Positions 31,264-40,036 of a stretch of 64,000 bases of DNA are shown here, in pieces. The notes under the pieces are model-generated. The model ran no database searches. It was not told the DNA's origin and worked only from the letters and a program-made list of their open reading frames with translations. A program made the position numbers and the translations under genes. Within the stretch, counting starts at the first letter, position 1, and every line of letters begins with the position of its first letter. Source of the DNA: Janthinobacterium lividum (lineage in GTDB: Bacteria > Pseudomonadota > Gammaproteobacteria > Burkholderiales > Burkholderiaceae_D); assembly GCF_023509035.1 (NCBI RefSeq), contig NZ_CP075583.1:620001-684000 (forward strand). Direction: 5' to 3'.

Positions 31264-32415
31264 TTACAAGCGGTGACTGCGGTCGCTGGACAACAGGACT
31301 TCCGGCAACGCCACCTGGTGACCCACCACCAGCACCTTGAACAATTCCCCCATCTCGGCCGGCGACACCAGCTTTTGCACGGCGCTGGCTTGCGGCAGGT
31401 AAGACTTGACGTGCTCCGGATCGGTGCGCAGCAGCAAGTCGCCGATGCCCGCGCCCAGCAGGAAGGACGCCTGGTTCATGTAGGCGAGCACATCGAGACC
31501 CGCATCCTGCGCCGCCACCGCCATGGCCGTGAAATCGACGTGGGCCGTGATGTCCTGCAAGCCGGGCAGGTAAAACGGTTCCGCGTGGGCGCGATGTCGG
31601 TAATGGCACATCAGGGTGCCCGTGGCGCGCAAGTCCAGATAATACTCATGCGCAGGGAAACCATAGTCGAACAGCACGGCCCCGCCGCCCTTGCCATTGG
31701 TCAGCATGCGCGCCAGCGAGCGCATGAAGCCGCAGGCCACGCCGTGGATCTCGCTGACATAGCCGACCGGCAAGGCGTCGGCATCCGGCACCTGGGCCGC
31801 GATCTGCGCGGCGACGTCGGCGCCGGCCGGGCGTTCGACAAACACGAACTGGCCGTCGGCGATGCTGACATCGAGTTCGCACCAGCCGGCGGGCGTCTTG
31901 CTGATCAGGTTGACGGGCATGGCGTCGAGCACTTCATTGCCGAACACGGCGCCCTCGAAACTGTCGGGGAAGCCGTCGAGCCACACCACTTGCGGGAAGG
32001 CGGCCAGCGCCAGCTCCTGGCGCGCGCGCAATTCGCCGGACAATTCGACGATCGCATATTGTTCCACAGCGATGCCGGCATGCGCCGCTTCCGTCAGGAT
32101 ATCAAAGGCCAGCTTGCCCGTGCCGGCGCCGAATTCGAGGATGCGCGGGGCCGTTTGCGCCATAATAGCGGCTGCCACATGGGCCAAGGTGGCGCCGAAC
32201 AGGGGCGAAATCTCCGGCGCGGTTGTAAAATCGCCATCTTTGCCCAGCTTGGCGGCGCCGCCGCTGTAATAGCCGAGATCAGGCGCATACAGCGCCAGCT
32301 CCATGAAGCGGACAAAGGGAATGGCGCCGTCATTGCGCGCGATTTCGGCGGCAATCAGGTGCTGCAAGGCATGGGACGCGGCCAGCGCGTCGCTATCGGG
32401 TGCGGGAAGAGACAT
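31264..32415 (-). CDS. Class I SAM-dependent methyltransferase, MidA/NDUFAF7 family
   Basis: 383 aa, the usual family length. N-terminal motifs GAIPFVRFMELALYAPDLGY and GDFTTAPEISPLFGATLAHV are diagnostic, followed by the SAM-binding ILEFGAGTGKLAFDIL. In mitochondria the homologue methylates an arginine of a complex I subunit; the bacterial substrate is usually unproven. Its start lies 99 bases from the divergent SDR gene. It is followed on the same strand by the J-domain gene only after its own stop, with no sign of coupling. Confidence 0.9.
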   Translation of the reverse strand: MSLPAPDSDALAASHALQHLIAAEIARNDGAIPFVRFMELALYAPDLGYYSGGAAKLGKDGDFTTAPEISPLFGATLAHVAAAIMAQTAPRILEFGAGTGKLAFDILTEAAHAGIAVEQYAIVELSGELRARQELALAAFPQVVWLDGFPDSFEGAVFGNEVLDAMPVNLISKTPAGWCELDVSIADGQFVFVERPAGADVAAQIAAQVPDADALPVGYVSEIHGVACGFMRSLARMLTNGKGGGAVLFDYGFPAHEYYLDLRATGTLMCHYRHRAHAEPFYLPGLQDITAHVDFTAMAVAAQDAGLDVLAYMNQASFLLGAGIGDLLLRTDPEHVKSYLPQASAVQKLVSPAEMGELFKVLVVGHQVALPEVLLSSDRSHRL

Positions 32416-32514
32416 ACCCGCATTGTAGCGAATCGGCGGGCCGCGGCGCCAGTGTCGGCTATGAGGGCCATGGCGGCCAGGCGCACTTCACACACAAGCA
32501 CAGTAAATAAAGAC

Positions 32515-33300
32515 ATGACTCCAGCATCGACACTGCCACACAGCACACCCCGCGTCGCCCTCGTCACGGGCGCGGCGCGCCGCATCGGCCGCGCCATCGC
32601 GCTGGGCCTGGCGCGCGACGGCTGGGATATCGCCGTCCATTACCGCGACTCGCACGAGGAAGCGCTCAGCCTGGTGGCGGAAATCGCCGCGCTGGGCCGC
32701 CGCGCGCAAGCGTTCCCCTGCGACCTGGCGCAGGAAGACGCCGTGCGCCAGCTGTTGCCGCAGGCGCAGGCGGCGCTGGGGCCCGTCACTTGCGTCGTCA
32801 ACAACGCATCGTTGTTTGAATACGACAATGCGGGCGATTTTTCCGTGGCCGCGCTCGACGCCCACATGCACGCCAACCTGGCCGCCCCCATCCTGCTGGC
32901 GCAAGCCTTGTACCAGGCCACCCCGGCAGGCGGGCAAGCCGTGGTCATCAACTTGCTGGACCAAAAACTGTACAATCTCAATCCTGATTTTTTGTCGTAC
33001 ACCCTGTCCAAGGCGGCGCTGCTGTCGGCGACCACCATGCTGGCCCAGGCGCTGGCGCCGAAAGTGCGCGTAGTGGGCATTGCCCCCGGCATCACCATGG
33101 TCTCCGGCGAGCAGACGGAAGCGAACTTTGCCAAGGCGCATGAAAACACGCCGCTGGGCCGCTCCAGCACGCCCGAGGATGTGGCCGACAGCGTCTGTTA
33201 CGTGGCCGGCGCGCGCGCGCTGACGGGCACGACCCTGCTGGTCGATGGCGGCCAGCATTTGATCGGCTTGCCGCGCGACGTCATGTTTTTGACCAAATAA
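32515..33300 (+). CDS. SDR oxidoreductase, pteridine/dihydromonapterin reductase-like (FolM-like)
   Basis: 261 aa. The NADPH motif TGAARRIG, with Arg-Arg instead of the common glycines, and the active site Asp...Tyr-x3-Lys (LLDQKLYNLNPDFLSYTLSK) are the marks of the PTR1/FolM branch, where aspartate replaces the usual SDR serine. The C-terminus has the cofactor-binding TTLLVDGGQHL. It likely reduces dihydropterins such as dihydromonapterin, and its neighbour folB supports a pterin role. The start is ATG 32515; the frame is open further upstream only as an antisense shadow of the methyltransferase gene. Confidence 0.85.
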   Translation: MTPASTLPHSTPRVALVTGAARRIGRAIALGLARDGWDIAVHYRDSHEEALSLVAEIAALGRRAQAFPCDLAQEDAVRQLLPQAQAALGPVTCVVNNASLFEYDNAGDFSVAALDAHMHANLAAPILLAQALYQATPAGGQAVVINLLDQKLYNLNPDFLSYTLSKAALLSATTMLAQALAPKVRVVGIAPGITMVSGEQTEANFAKAHENTPLGRSSTPEDVADSVCYVAGARALTGTTLLVDGGQHLIGLPRDVMFLTK

Positions 33301-33353
33301 TCAGCAGCCCTACCAAACAACCAGCATTCCAGCATCCCCTAAAAGGTAAAACT

Positions 33354-33752
33354 ATGTCGTCCGCCCTGTCCCACCCTCGCCTGGCCGATTGCCGCCGCCT
33401 GTTCCTGCGCAATTACGAAGTCCTCATCAACATCGGCGTCTACGACTTCGAGAAAAAGGGCGAGCAGCGCGTCCTCATCAACGTCGACCTGTACATTCCC
33501 CTGGCCCTGTCGACGCCGAAGGATGACCAGCTGGAAGAAGTGGTCGACTACGACTTCATGCGCGAAACCATCGCCAGGCGCATGGCGCAAGGTCACGTGC
33601 AGCTGCAGGAAAGCCTGGTCGACGACGTGCTTGCTGCCATGCTGGCGCACCCGCGCGTGCGCGCCGCGCGCGTGTCGAGCATGAAACCGGACGTATATCC
33701 CGACTGCGAAGGCGTGGGCGTGGAAGTATTCAAGATCAAGGATGAAGTATGA
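33354..33752 (+). CDS. folB: Dihydroneopterin aldolase
   Basis: 132 aa. It has the family motifs [22 protein letters not shown] in two parts ([14 protein letters not shown], then [10 protein letters not shown]), the catalytic VVDYDFMRE and the C-terminal [20 protein letters not shown] with the conserved Lys. The enzyme converts dihydroneopterin to 6-hydroxymethyl-dihydropterin and glycolaldehyde in folate synthesis. It starts 54 bases after the FolM-like gene, and its stop overlaps the ttcA start (ATGA at 33749-33752), so translation is coupled. Confidence 0.95.
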   Translation: MSSALSHPRLADCRRLFLRNYEVLINIGVYDFEKKGEQRVLINVDLYIPLALSTPKDDQLEEVVDYDFMRETIARRMAQGHVQLQESLVDDVLAAMLAHPRVRAARVSSMKPDVYPDCEGVGVEVFKIKDEV

Positions 33753-34720
33753 GCAACATGAACAACCCCGCAGTGATGGAAACGACGACAACGGCCGTGG
33801 AATTCCCGGCCAACGTGGAAGCGCAGAAACTGGCGCGCAAGAAGGCGGAAAAGATCGCCCTGGAAAACAACAAGCTGCACAAGCGCTTGTGCCGCCTGGT
33901 GGGGCAAGCCATCGGCGATTTTAATATGATTGAAGACGGCGACAAGGTGATGGTATGCCTGTCCGGCGGCAAGGATAGCTACGCGCTGCTGGACATCCTG
34001 ATGACCTTGCGCGAACGCGCACCGATTCACTTCGACATCGTCGCCGTCAACCTGGACCAGAAACAGCCGAACTTCCCGCCGGAAATCCTGCCCGCCTACC
34101 TGACGGAACTGGGCGTGGCCTTCCACATCGAAAACCAGGATACCTACAGCATCGTCAAGCGCCTGATCCCGGAAGGCAAGACGACTTGCTCGCTGTGCTC
34201 GCGCCTGCGCCGCGGCATCCTGTACCGCGTGGCTGACGAGCTGGGCGCCAACAAGATCGCCCTGGGCCACCACCGCGACGACATCCTGGAAACGTTCTTC
34301 CTGAATATGTTCTTCGGTGGAAAACTGAAAGGCATGCCGGCCAAGCTGCAATCGGACGATGGCAAGCACATCGTCATCCGCCCGATGGCGTATGTCAAAG
34401 AAGAAGACACGCAGCGCTATGCGGAAGTCAAGGGTTTCCCCATCATTCCATGCGACCTGTGCGGTTCGCAGGAAAACCTGCAGCGCAAGCAGATCAAGGG
34501 CCTGATGCGCGAATGGGACAAGAAATTCCCCGGCCGCGTGGAAAGCATCTTCTCGGCCCTGTCGAACGTGGCGCCATCGCATTTGATGGATCCGAAACTG
34601 TTCGGCTTCAAGGATTTGAAGGCGGACGGCGTGGCCAACCCTATGGGCGACATCGCCTTCGACGAAGAGCCGTGCTCGACGCCGACCACGTTCGGCACCA
34701 TTCCGCTGCAGCAAGCCTGA
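33749..34720 (+). CDS. ttcA: tRNA 2-thiocytidine(32) synthetase TtcA
   Basis: 323 aa. The ATP-pyrophosphatase P-loop LSGGKDS is at residues 71-77. The cysteines CSLC (in [13 protein letters not shown]) and CDLCGS, which in the family hold an iron-sulfur cluster and handle the sulfur, are both present. It thiolates cytidine 32 of certain tRNAs. It is translationally coupled to folB, an arrangement found in several betaproteobacteria. A terminator follows within 6 bases of the stop. Confidence 0.96.
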   Translation: MSNMNNPAVMETTTTAVEFPANVEAQKLARKKAEKIALENNKLHKRLCRLVGQAIGDFNMIEDGDKVMVCLSGGKDSYALLDILMTLRERAPIHFDIVAVNLDQKQPNFPPEILPAYLTELGVAFHIENQDTYSIVKRLIPEGKTTCSLCSRLRRGILYRVADELGANKIALGHHRDDILETFFLNMFFGGKLKGMPAKLQSDDGKHIVIRPMAYVKEEDTQRYAEVKGFPIIPCDLCGSQENLQRKQIKGLMREWDKKFPGRVESIFSALSNVAPSHLMDPKLFGFKDLKADGVANPMGDIAFDEEPCSTPTTFGTIPLQQA

Positions 34721-34725
34721 AGCGA

Positions 34726-34757
34726 GGCGCCATCAGCATGATGGCGCCGTTTGCTTT
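34726..34757 (+). terminator. Terminator of the folM-like/folB/ttcA set
   Basis: Perfect 10-bp stem GGCGCCATCA / TGATGGCGCC with a GCA loop, followed by a T-rich GTTTGCTTT tail, between the convergent ttcA and chemoreceptor genes. Confidence 0.8.
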
Positions 34758-34763
34758 ACCGCC

Positions 34764-36458
34764 TTAAAACTCTTCCCAATCGTCACCCTTCGCCGCCCTG
34801 GCCGGTGCGATTTTCTTCGCCGGCGCGGCAGGGCGGGCGGCAACGCGCGCCACCGGCGCCGCCGCGACGACACGCACCGCGGTGGCCGGGCGGCGCGCTG
34901 CGCCATCCTGCTCGCGCAACTTGAATACGCTGACCACTTGCGCCAGGCCGTTCGCCTGCTCTTGCAGCGAACCGGCCGCTGCCGCCGCCTCTTCCACCAG
35001 GGCCGCATTCTGCTGGGTTACCTGGTCCATCTGGGTAATCGCCTGGTTGACTTGGCCGATGCCGTGGGTCTGCTCCTGGCTGGCGCTGGAAATCTCGCCG
35101 ATGATGTCGGTCACGCGCTTGACGCTGGAGACCACTTCATCCATCGTCGCGCCGGCCTGGTCGACCAGTTTGGCGCCCACACCCACCTTGCTGACGGAAT
35201 CGTCGATCAAGCCCTTGATTTCCTTGGCCGCCGCCGCCGAGCGCTGCGCCAGGTTGCGCACTTCGCCGGCCACAACCGCAAAACCGCGCCCCTGTTCGCC
35301 GGCCCGCGCCGCTTCCACGGCCGCATTGAGCGCCAGGATATTCGTCTGGAAGGCGATGCCGTCGATCACGCTGATGATGTCGACGATCTTGCGCGACGAC
35401 TCATTGATCGAGCCCATGGTCGCCACCACTTCGGCCACCACCGAGCCGCCGCGGCTGGCGATGCCCGCCGCCGTGATGGCCAGCTGGTTGGCCTGACGCG
35501 CATTGTCCGCGTTCTGCCTGACGGTGCTGGTCAGTTCTTCCATCGACGAAGCCGTTTCTTCCAGCGAACCGGCCTGCTGTTCCGTGCGCGATGACAGGTC
35601 CAGGTTGCCGGCGGCGATCTCCGATGAGGCCGTGGCGATGCTGTCCGTGCCGCTGCGCACCTGGCTGACGATGCTGACCAGGTTGTTGTTCATATTGCCC
35701 AGGGCCGTGAGCAGCGCCCCCGTTTCATCCTTCGCCGTCGTGGCGACGGTCTGCGTCAGGTCACCGGCGGCCACCGTTTCGGCCAGCGCCAGCGCCTGGC
35801 GCAGCGGACGCGTGATGCCCGTCGTCAGCAGCCACGAGCACAACACGCCGAACGCCACGGCGAACAAGGTCAGCAGGCTGATGACGGTGGTGTCATGCAC
35901 GGCGGAGGCGTCGATCTGCTTGGCCGTCGCATCGATGCTTTCGCGCTGCAAAGTCACCAGCTCCTGCAGCAAATCCTGGTAGACCTTGGCGGCCGGGGTG
36001 AACGCGGTGTCGAGGATTTTCGCCGCGCCTTCCACATCGCCATCGGCCTTGGCCTTGACGGCGCCATCGCGCGACGCGCTGTACACCTTGCGCTGCTCGA
36101 GGATCTTGGCGAACAGGGCTTTTTCCTTGTCGCCCGCGACCAGCGGTTCGATCTGCTTGAGCAATTCGGCCGCCTTCTTCACGGACGCGGCCGAGTCTTC
36201 CTTGAAATACGGTCCCAGCGCCGGGTCGCTGCTCTTGACGATGGCGGCCGTGCGGCGGATCGAGGCAAAGTTCAAGCCATACCAGTCGGTAATCAGGCGT
36301 TCCTTGGTCAGCGGTTCGGCCATCATGGCGCGCGTGGACGTCGCCACCTCATTGAGGCGCCACACGCCCACTGTAGCGATCAGAACGGTCATTGCCAGGA
36401 TCAGGACAAAGCCGATACTCAGGCGCTTGCCGATCTTGATATTTGCGATAAAGCCCAT
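34764..36458 (-). CDS. Methyl-accepting chemotaxis protein
   Basis: 564 aa. First membrane helix about residues 12-32, a periplasmic four-helix-bundle sensor to about residue 190, a second membrane helix about 192-212, then HAMP and the cytoplasmic signalling domain. The hairpin tip reads [20 protein letters not shown], then [20 protein letters not shown]. The C-terminus ends DDWEEF after an Ala/Pro/Arg-rich linker, matching the xWxxF tether that binds CheR/CheB. The ligand is unknown. It is divergent from a secreted M20 hydrolase across an AT-rich region with a 32-bp palindrome. Confidence 0.95.
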   Translation of the reverse strand: MGFIANIKIGKRLSIGFVLILAMTVLIATVGVWRLNEVATSTRAMMAEPLTKERLITDWYGLNFASIRRTAAIVKSSDPALGPYFKEDSAASVKKAAELLKQIEPLVAGDKEKALFAKILEQRKVYSASRDGAVKAKADGDVEGAAKILDTAFTPAAKVYQDLLQELVTLQRESIDATAKQIDASAVHDTTVISLLTLFAVAFGVLCSWLLTTGITRPLRQALALAETVAAGDLTQTVATTAKDETGALLTALGNMNNNLVSIVSQVRSGTDSIATASSEIAAGNLDLSSRTEQQAGSLEETASSMEELTSTVRQNADNARQANQLAITAAGIASRGGSVVAEVVATMGSINESSRKIVDIISVIDGIAFQTNILALNAAVEAARAGEQGRGFAVVAGEVRNLAQRSAAAAKEIKGLIDDSVSKVGVGAKLVDQAGATMDEVVSSVKRVTDIIGEISSASQEQTHGIGQVNQAITQMDQVTQQNAALVEEAAAAAGSLQEQANGLAQVVSVFKLREQDGAARRPATAVRVVAAAPVARVAARPAAPAKKIAPARAAKGDDWEEF

Positions 36459-36489
36459 GGTGTCTTTTCTCTAAGTAAGTGCATCGAAG

Positions 36490-36521
36490 ATATATTTAAT
36501 TCCATATGGAATTTAATATAT
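36490..36521. promoter_or_regulatory. 32-bp near-perfect palindrome, candidate operator
   Basis: The two 16-base halves ATATATTTAATTCCAT and ATGGAATTTAATATAT are mirror images except at one position per arm. It is centred on AATTCCATATGGAATT, 31 bases upstream of the chemoreceptor start, in an AT-rich island between two divergent genes. Size and symmetry fit a dimeric regulator; the regulator is unknown. Confidence 0.5.
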
Positions 36522-36654
36522 TGCAGATTATACATTGTTGAAATATATGTAGCTAATTTATTGATTTTGAGAAATGTTTCTGTTAAGTTAAAAGTCTCCT
36601 CCGCAACTACAGGCGAGCCGTGCGCGTCCGCCCGTCTGTCTCTCAAAGAAATCT

Positions 36655-37983
36655 ATGAAATTTTCCGCCTTGCCCCTGAAACAAATCACCCTCGCCGCCG
36701 CCCTCGCCTATGCCGGCAGCGCCCATGGCGCAGCCCTGCCGCCCGCCATCGCGGCCCAGCTCGCGGCCAATTACCCGGCCGTCGAAAGCCTGTACCTGGA
36801 CCTGCACCGCCACCCGGAACTGGCGTTCCAGGAAGTCGAGACGGCCAAGAAGCTGGCTGCAAAGGTCAAGGCGCTCGGTTTTGACGTGACTACCGGCGTC
36901 GGCGGCACGGGTGTCGTCGCCATCTTGCGCAACGGCCCCGGCCCCGTCGTCATGCTGCGCACGGAAATCGACGCCCTGCCGGTGCTGGAAAAAACCGGCC
37001 TGCCGTTTGCCAGCAGCGCGGTGACGAAAAACGCGGCCGGCGAAAGCGTGCCGGTGATGCATGCCTGCGGCCACGACGTGCACATGTCGGCCTGGTATGG
37101 CAGCGCCAAGCTGATGGCCGACAACCGCCAGCACTGGAGCGGCACCCTGATGCTGGTGGGCCAGCCGGCCGAAGAGCCGCTGCTGGGCGCGGCCGCCATG
37201 CTGAAGGACGGCTTGTTTACGCGCTTCCCGAAACCCGACTACGCGCTGTCCTTCCACGATGAAGCGACGCTGCCATCGGGCACGGTGGGCTACCACGCCG
37301 GCTACTTCCGCGCCGCCGCCGACACCATCAGCATCACCGTGTATGGCCAGGGTGGCCACGGCGCCGCACCGCACGACACGCGCGACCCCGTCGTGATGGC
37401 CGCGCGCATCGTGCTGGCACTGCAAACCCTGGTCTCGCGTGAAAACAATCCGATGGACCCCGTCGTCATCACGGTGGGCAGCATCCATGGCGGCACCCAG
37501 GCCAACATCGTGCCCGACCAGGTCACCATGCAGCTGACGGTGCGCACCTTCAAGGATGCCGTGCGCAAGCGCGTGCTGGCCAGCATCGCGCGTGAAGTCA
37601 AGGGCGAGGCGTTTGCCGCCGGCGCGCCGAAAGAGCCGCTGGTGGAAATTCGTCCCGGCACGGACGCCGTCTACAACGACCCGGACCTGACCCTGCGCAT
37701 GGTGTCGACCCTGCAAAAATCGCTGGGCGCGGCCAACGTGACGGAAATGCCGGCCAAGATGACGTCGGAAGACTTCGCCAACTACGGCCAGGCCGGCGTA
37801 AAAGCCGTGCTGCTGCATATCGGCGCGGTGGAGCCGGCCAAGCTGGCCGCGGCCAAGGCCAGCGGCAAACCGCTGGCCGGCCCGCACTCGCCGCAATGGG
37901 CACCCGAGTACCAGCCGACCATCAAGGCGGCGATCACGGCGGAAACGTCGATCCTGCTCGATTTGCTGGGCAAGAAGCAGTAA
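36655..37983 (+). CDS. Secreted M20 family amidohydrolase (hippurate hydrolase-like)
   Basis: 442 aa with a Sec signal peptide (residues 1-23, MKFSALPLKQITLAAALAYA). Metal-site motifs of the M20D group are TEIDALPVLEKTGLPFAS, ACGHDVHMSA, PAEEPLLGA and FHDEATLPSG, with a late HSPQWAPEY. It probably cleaves N-acyl or peptide bonds of amino-acid derivatives in the periplasm. The usual MRADMDALP reads MRTEIDALP here. A ribosome site AAAGAAA precedes the start. It is divergent from the chemoreceptor and followed by a GC-rich hairpin. Confidence 0.9.
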   Translation: MKFSALPLKQITLAAALAYAGSAHGAALPPAIAAQLAANYPAVESLYLDLHRHPELAFQEVETAKKLAAKVKALGFDVTTGVGGTGVVAILRNGPGPVVMLRTEIDALPVLEKTGLPFASSAVTKNAAGESVPVMHACGHDVHMSAWYGSAKLMADNRQHWSGTLMLVGQPAEEPLLGAAAMLKDGLFTRFPKPDYALSFHDEATLPSGTVGYHAGYFRAAADTISITVYGQGGHGAAPHDTRDPVVMAARIVLALQTLVSRENNPMDPVVITVGSIHGGTQANIVPDQVTMQLTVRTFKDAVRKRVLASIAREVKGEAFAAGAPKEPLVEIRPGTDAVYNDPDLTLRMVSTLQKSLGAANVTEMPAKMTSEDFANYGQAGVKAVLLHIGAVEPAKLAAAKASGKPLAGPHSPQWAPEYQPTIKAAITAETSILLDLLGKKQ

Positions 37984-37994
37984 TCATGTAGTAC

Positions 37995-38020
37995 GCGGGG
38001 AAGCCGGCCTTCCCCGCTTT
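37995..38020 (+). terminator. Probable terminator after the M20 hydrolase gene
   Basis: Stem GCGGGGAAG / CTTCCCCGC with a 5-nt loop, followed by a short TTT. The T-run is weak, so efficiency is uncertain. Confidence 0.5.
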
Positions 38021-38130
38021 CCCCTCCTTGCCGAAAGGCTTTCCTTCATCCCCCTGCTGCAGTAAGCTCGGTGTCTGCCGCCACGCCCGTGCCGGCGCCC
38101 CTTGCAACCAGACCATGAACGGACACTTGT

Positions 38131-40017
38131 ATGCCGACAACCGCGCTCAACCGCCCCGTACTGACCCTGCTGGCCCTCGGCTTTGCCCTCTCCAGCGCCT
38201 TCGCTGCGCCTGCCCCCACGCCAGGCGACCGGCAAGCCGACCGCTGGGATTTGACGGCGCTGTATCAAAACGACGCCGCGTTCGACGCTGACGCGAAAAA
38301 GCTGTCGTCCCAGCTGCAGCAACTGGGCGCCTGCAAGGGGCAGTTGAAAGCGTCGTCTGCCCGCCTGAAAAGCTGCCTGGACCTGGTCGCCGAGGCGCGC
38401 AAGCGCGTCAACACGCTTACCACCTATGCGGCGCAGTATTACGACCAGGATACGGGCGACAGCAAGGGGAACCAGCTGAACCAGCGCGCCGCCCTGCTGG
38501 GCAACGACTTCACCCAGGCGAGCACCTTCTTGCAGCCGGAAATCCTCGCCCTGGGCAGCAAGCGCATCGATGCCATGCTGGCGAAAGACCAGGGCTTGCA
38601 GCTGTACCGCTTTCAATTGAGCAACATGCTGCGCAGCGCGCCGCATACGCTCGACGCTGCCGGCGAACAGCTGGTGGCGCAGTTCGGCCTGGCGACGGGT
38701 TCGGCCGCCAGCGTCTACCGCACCCTGGCCAATGCGGAAATCCCATGGCCGACCGTTAAATTGTCGGATGGCAAGGAAGTGCGGCTCGACCAGGCGGCCT
38801 ACACGAAATACCGGGGCGACGACAACCGCGCCGACCGCAAGCTGGTGTTCGATGCCTTCTTCGGCAAGTGGAAAGAATATGAACGCACGTTCGGCGAAAC
38901 CCTGTACGGCCAGCTGAAGACGGACGCCGCGTATGCGAAGGTGCGCCGCTACGCCGACTCGCAAAGCGCGGCGCTCGACGCCGACCATTTACCGCCGGCC
39001 GTCTACCAGACCCTGATCGCGCAAACCAATGCCAACCTGCCCACCTTGCACCGCTACTTCAAGCTGCGCGCGCGCATGCTGGGCGTCAAGGACCTCGCGT
39101 ACTACGACATCTATGCGCCGCTGCTGAAAAGCGACCGCACGTTCCCGCTGGCCGAGGGCAAGCAAATGATGCTAGCCTCCGTCGCGCCGCTGGGCCCGGA
39201 CTATGTCAAGGCGCTCACTGCGGCCGTGGACGCGCGCTGGATGGATGTCTACCCGCGCCCGCGCAAGGTGGCGGGCGCCTACATGAATGGCGACGCGTAC
39301 GACGTGCACCCGTTCGTGCTGCTCAACTACACGGACAATTACGAAGCCGTCAGCACCCTGACGCACGAATGGGGCCACGCCATGCACTCGGTGCTGGCCA
39401 ACAAGGCGCAACCGTCGATCTATGCGCCGTACAGCATCTTTGTCGCGGAAATCGCCTCGACGACGAACGAGGCGCTGCTGCTCGACGCGCGCCTGAAGCA
39501 GGCCAAGGATGACGACGAGCGCCTGCTGTACCTGGGCGCGGCGCTGGAAAACCTGCGCGGCACCTACTTCCGCCAGGCCATGTTCGCCGAATTCGAGGCG
39601 GCCATCCACGGCAAGGTAGACAAGGGCGAGTCGCTGACGGGCGAAGAGATCACGGCCATCTACGCCGGCATCCTCAAGCGCTACCACGGCGAAGCGCAGG
39701 GCGTCATGACCATCGACCCCGCCTACGCGCTGGAATGGGCCTACGTGCCGCATTTTTATCACGGTTTCTATGTGTTCCAGTACGCCACCTCGATCGCGGC
39801 GGCGCAGGATTTCGCGCAGCGCATCCTCGACAAGGAACCGGGCGCCCTGGCCGCCTACCTGAAAATGCTCAGCGCGGGCGGCTCGGCCTATCCGTACGAT
39901 CTGGTGAAGGCAGCCGGCGTCGACCTGGCCTCGCCGAAACCGTACCAGGCGCTGGCGGCGCGCATGAACGGCATCATGGACCAGATCGAGGCGATCGAAG
40001 CGAAGCGGGGGAAGTAA
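38131..40017 (+). CDS. Secreted M3 family oligoendopeptidase F
   Basis: 628 aa with a Sec signal peptide (about residues 1-28, LTLLALGFALSSAFAAPAP). The body matches PepF-type oligoendopeptidases. The zinc motif HEWGH lies in STLTHEWGHAMHSVLANKAQ, near residue 413, and is followed by FVAEIASTTNEALL with the third ligand. PepF is normally cytoplasmic, so an exported form would cleave short peptides in the periplasm. It lies 147 bases downstream of the M20 gene on the same strand. Confidence 0.92.
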   Translation: MPTTALNRPVLTLLALGFALSSAFAAPAPTPGDRQADRWDLTALYQNDAAFDADAKKLSSQLQQLGACKGQLKASSARLKSCLDLVAEARKRVNTLTTYAAQYYDQDTGDSKGNQLNQRAALLGNDFTQASTFLQPEILALGSKRIDAMLAKDQGLQLYRFQLSNMLRSAPHTLDAAGEQLVAQFGLATGSAASVYRTLANAEIPWPTVKLSDGKEVRLDQAAYTKYRGDDNRADRKLVFDAFFGKWKEYERTFGETLYGQLKTDAAYAKVRRYADSQSAALDADHLPPAVYQTLIAQTNANLPTLHRYFKLRARMLGVKDLAYYDIYAPLLKSDRTFPLAEGKQMMLASVAPLGPDYVKALTAAVDARWMDVYPRPRKVAGAYMNGDAYDVHPFVLLNYTDNYEAVSTLTHEWGHAMHSVLANKAQPSIYAPYSIFVAEIASTTNEALLLDARLKQAKDDDERLLYLGAALENLRGTYFRQAMFAEFEAAIHGKVDKGESLTGEEITAIYAGILKRYHGEAQGVMTIDPAYALEWAYVPHFYHGFYVFQYATSIAAAQDFAQRILDKEPGALAAYLKMLSAGGSAYPYDLVKAAGVDLASPKPYQALAARMNGIMDQIEAIEAKRGK

Positions 40018-40036
40018 GTGCCTGCGCAGGACGGCA

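Noticed and set aside
31273..32514. Upstream extension of the FolM-like gene
   Set aside because: It runs antisense through the methyltransferase gene. The SDR fold starts at 32515, and the extension has no homology.
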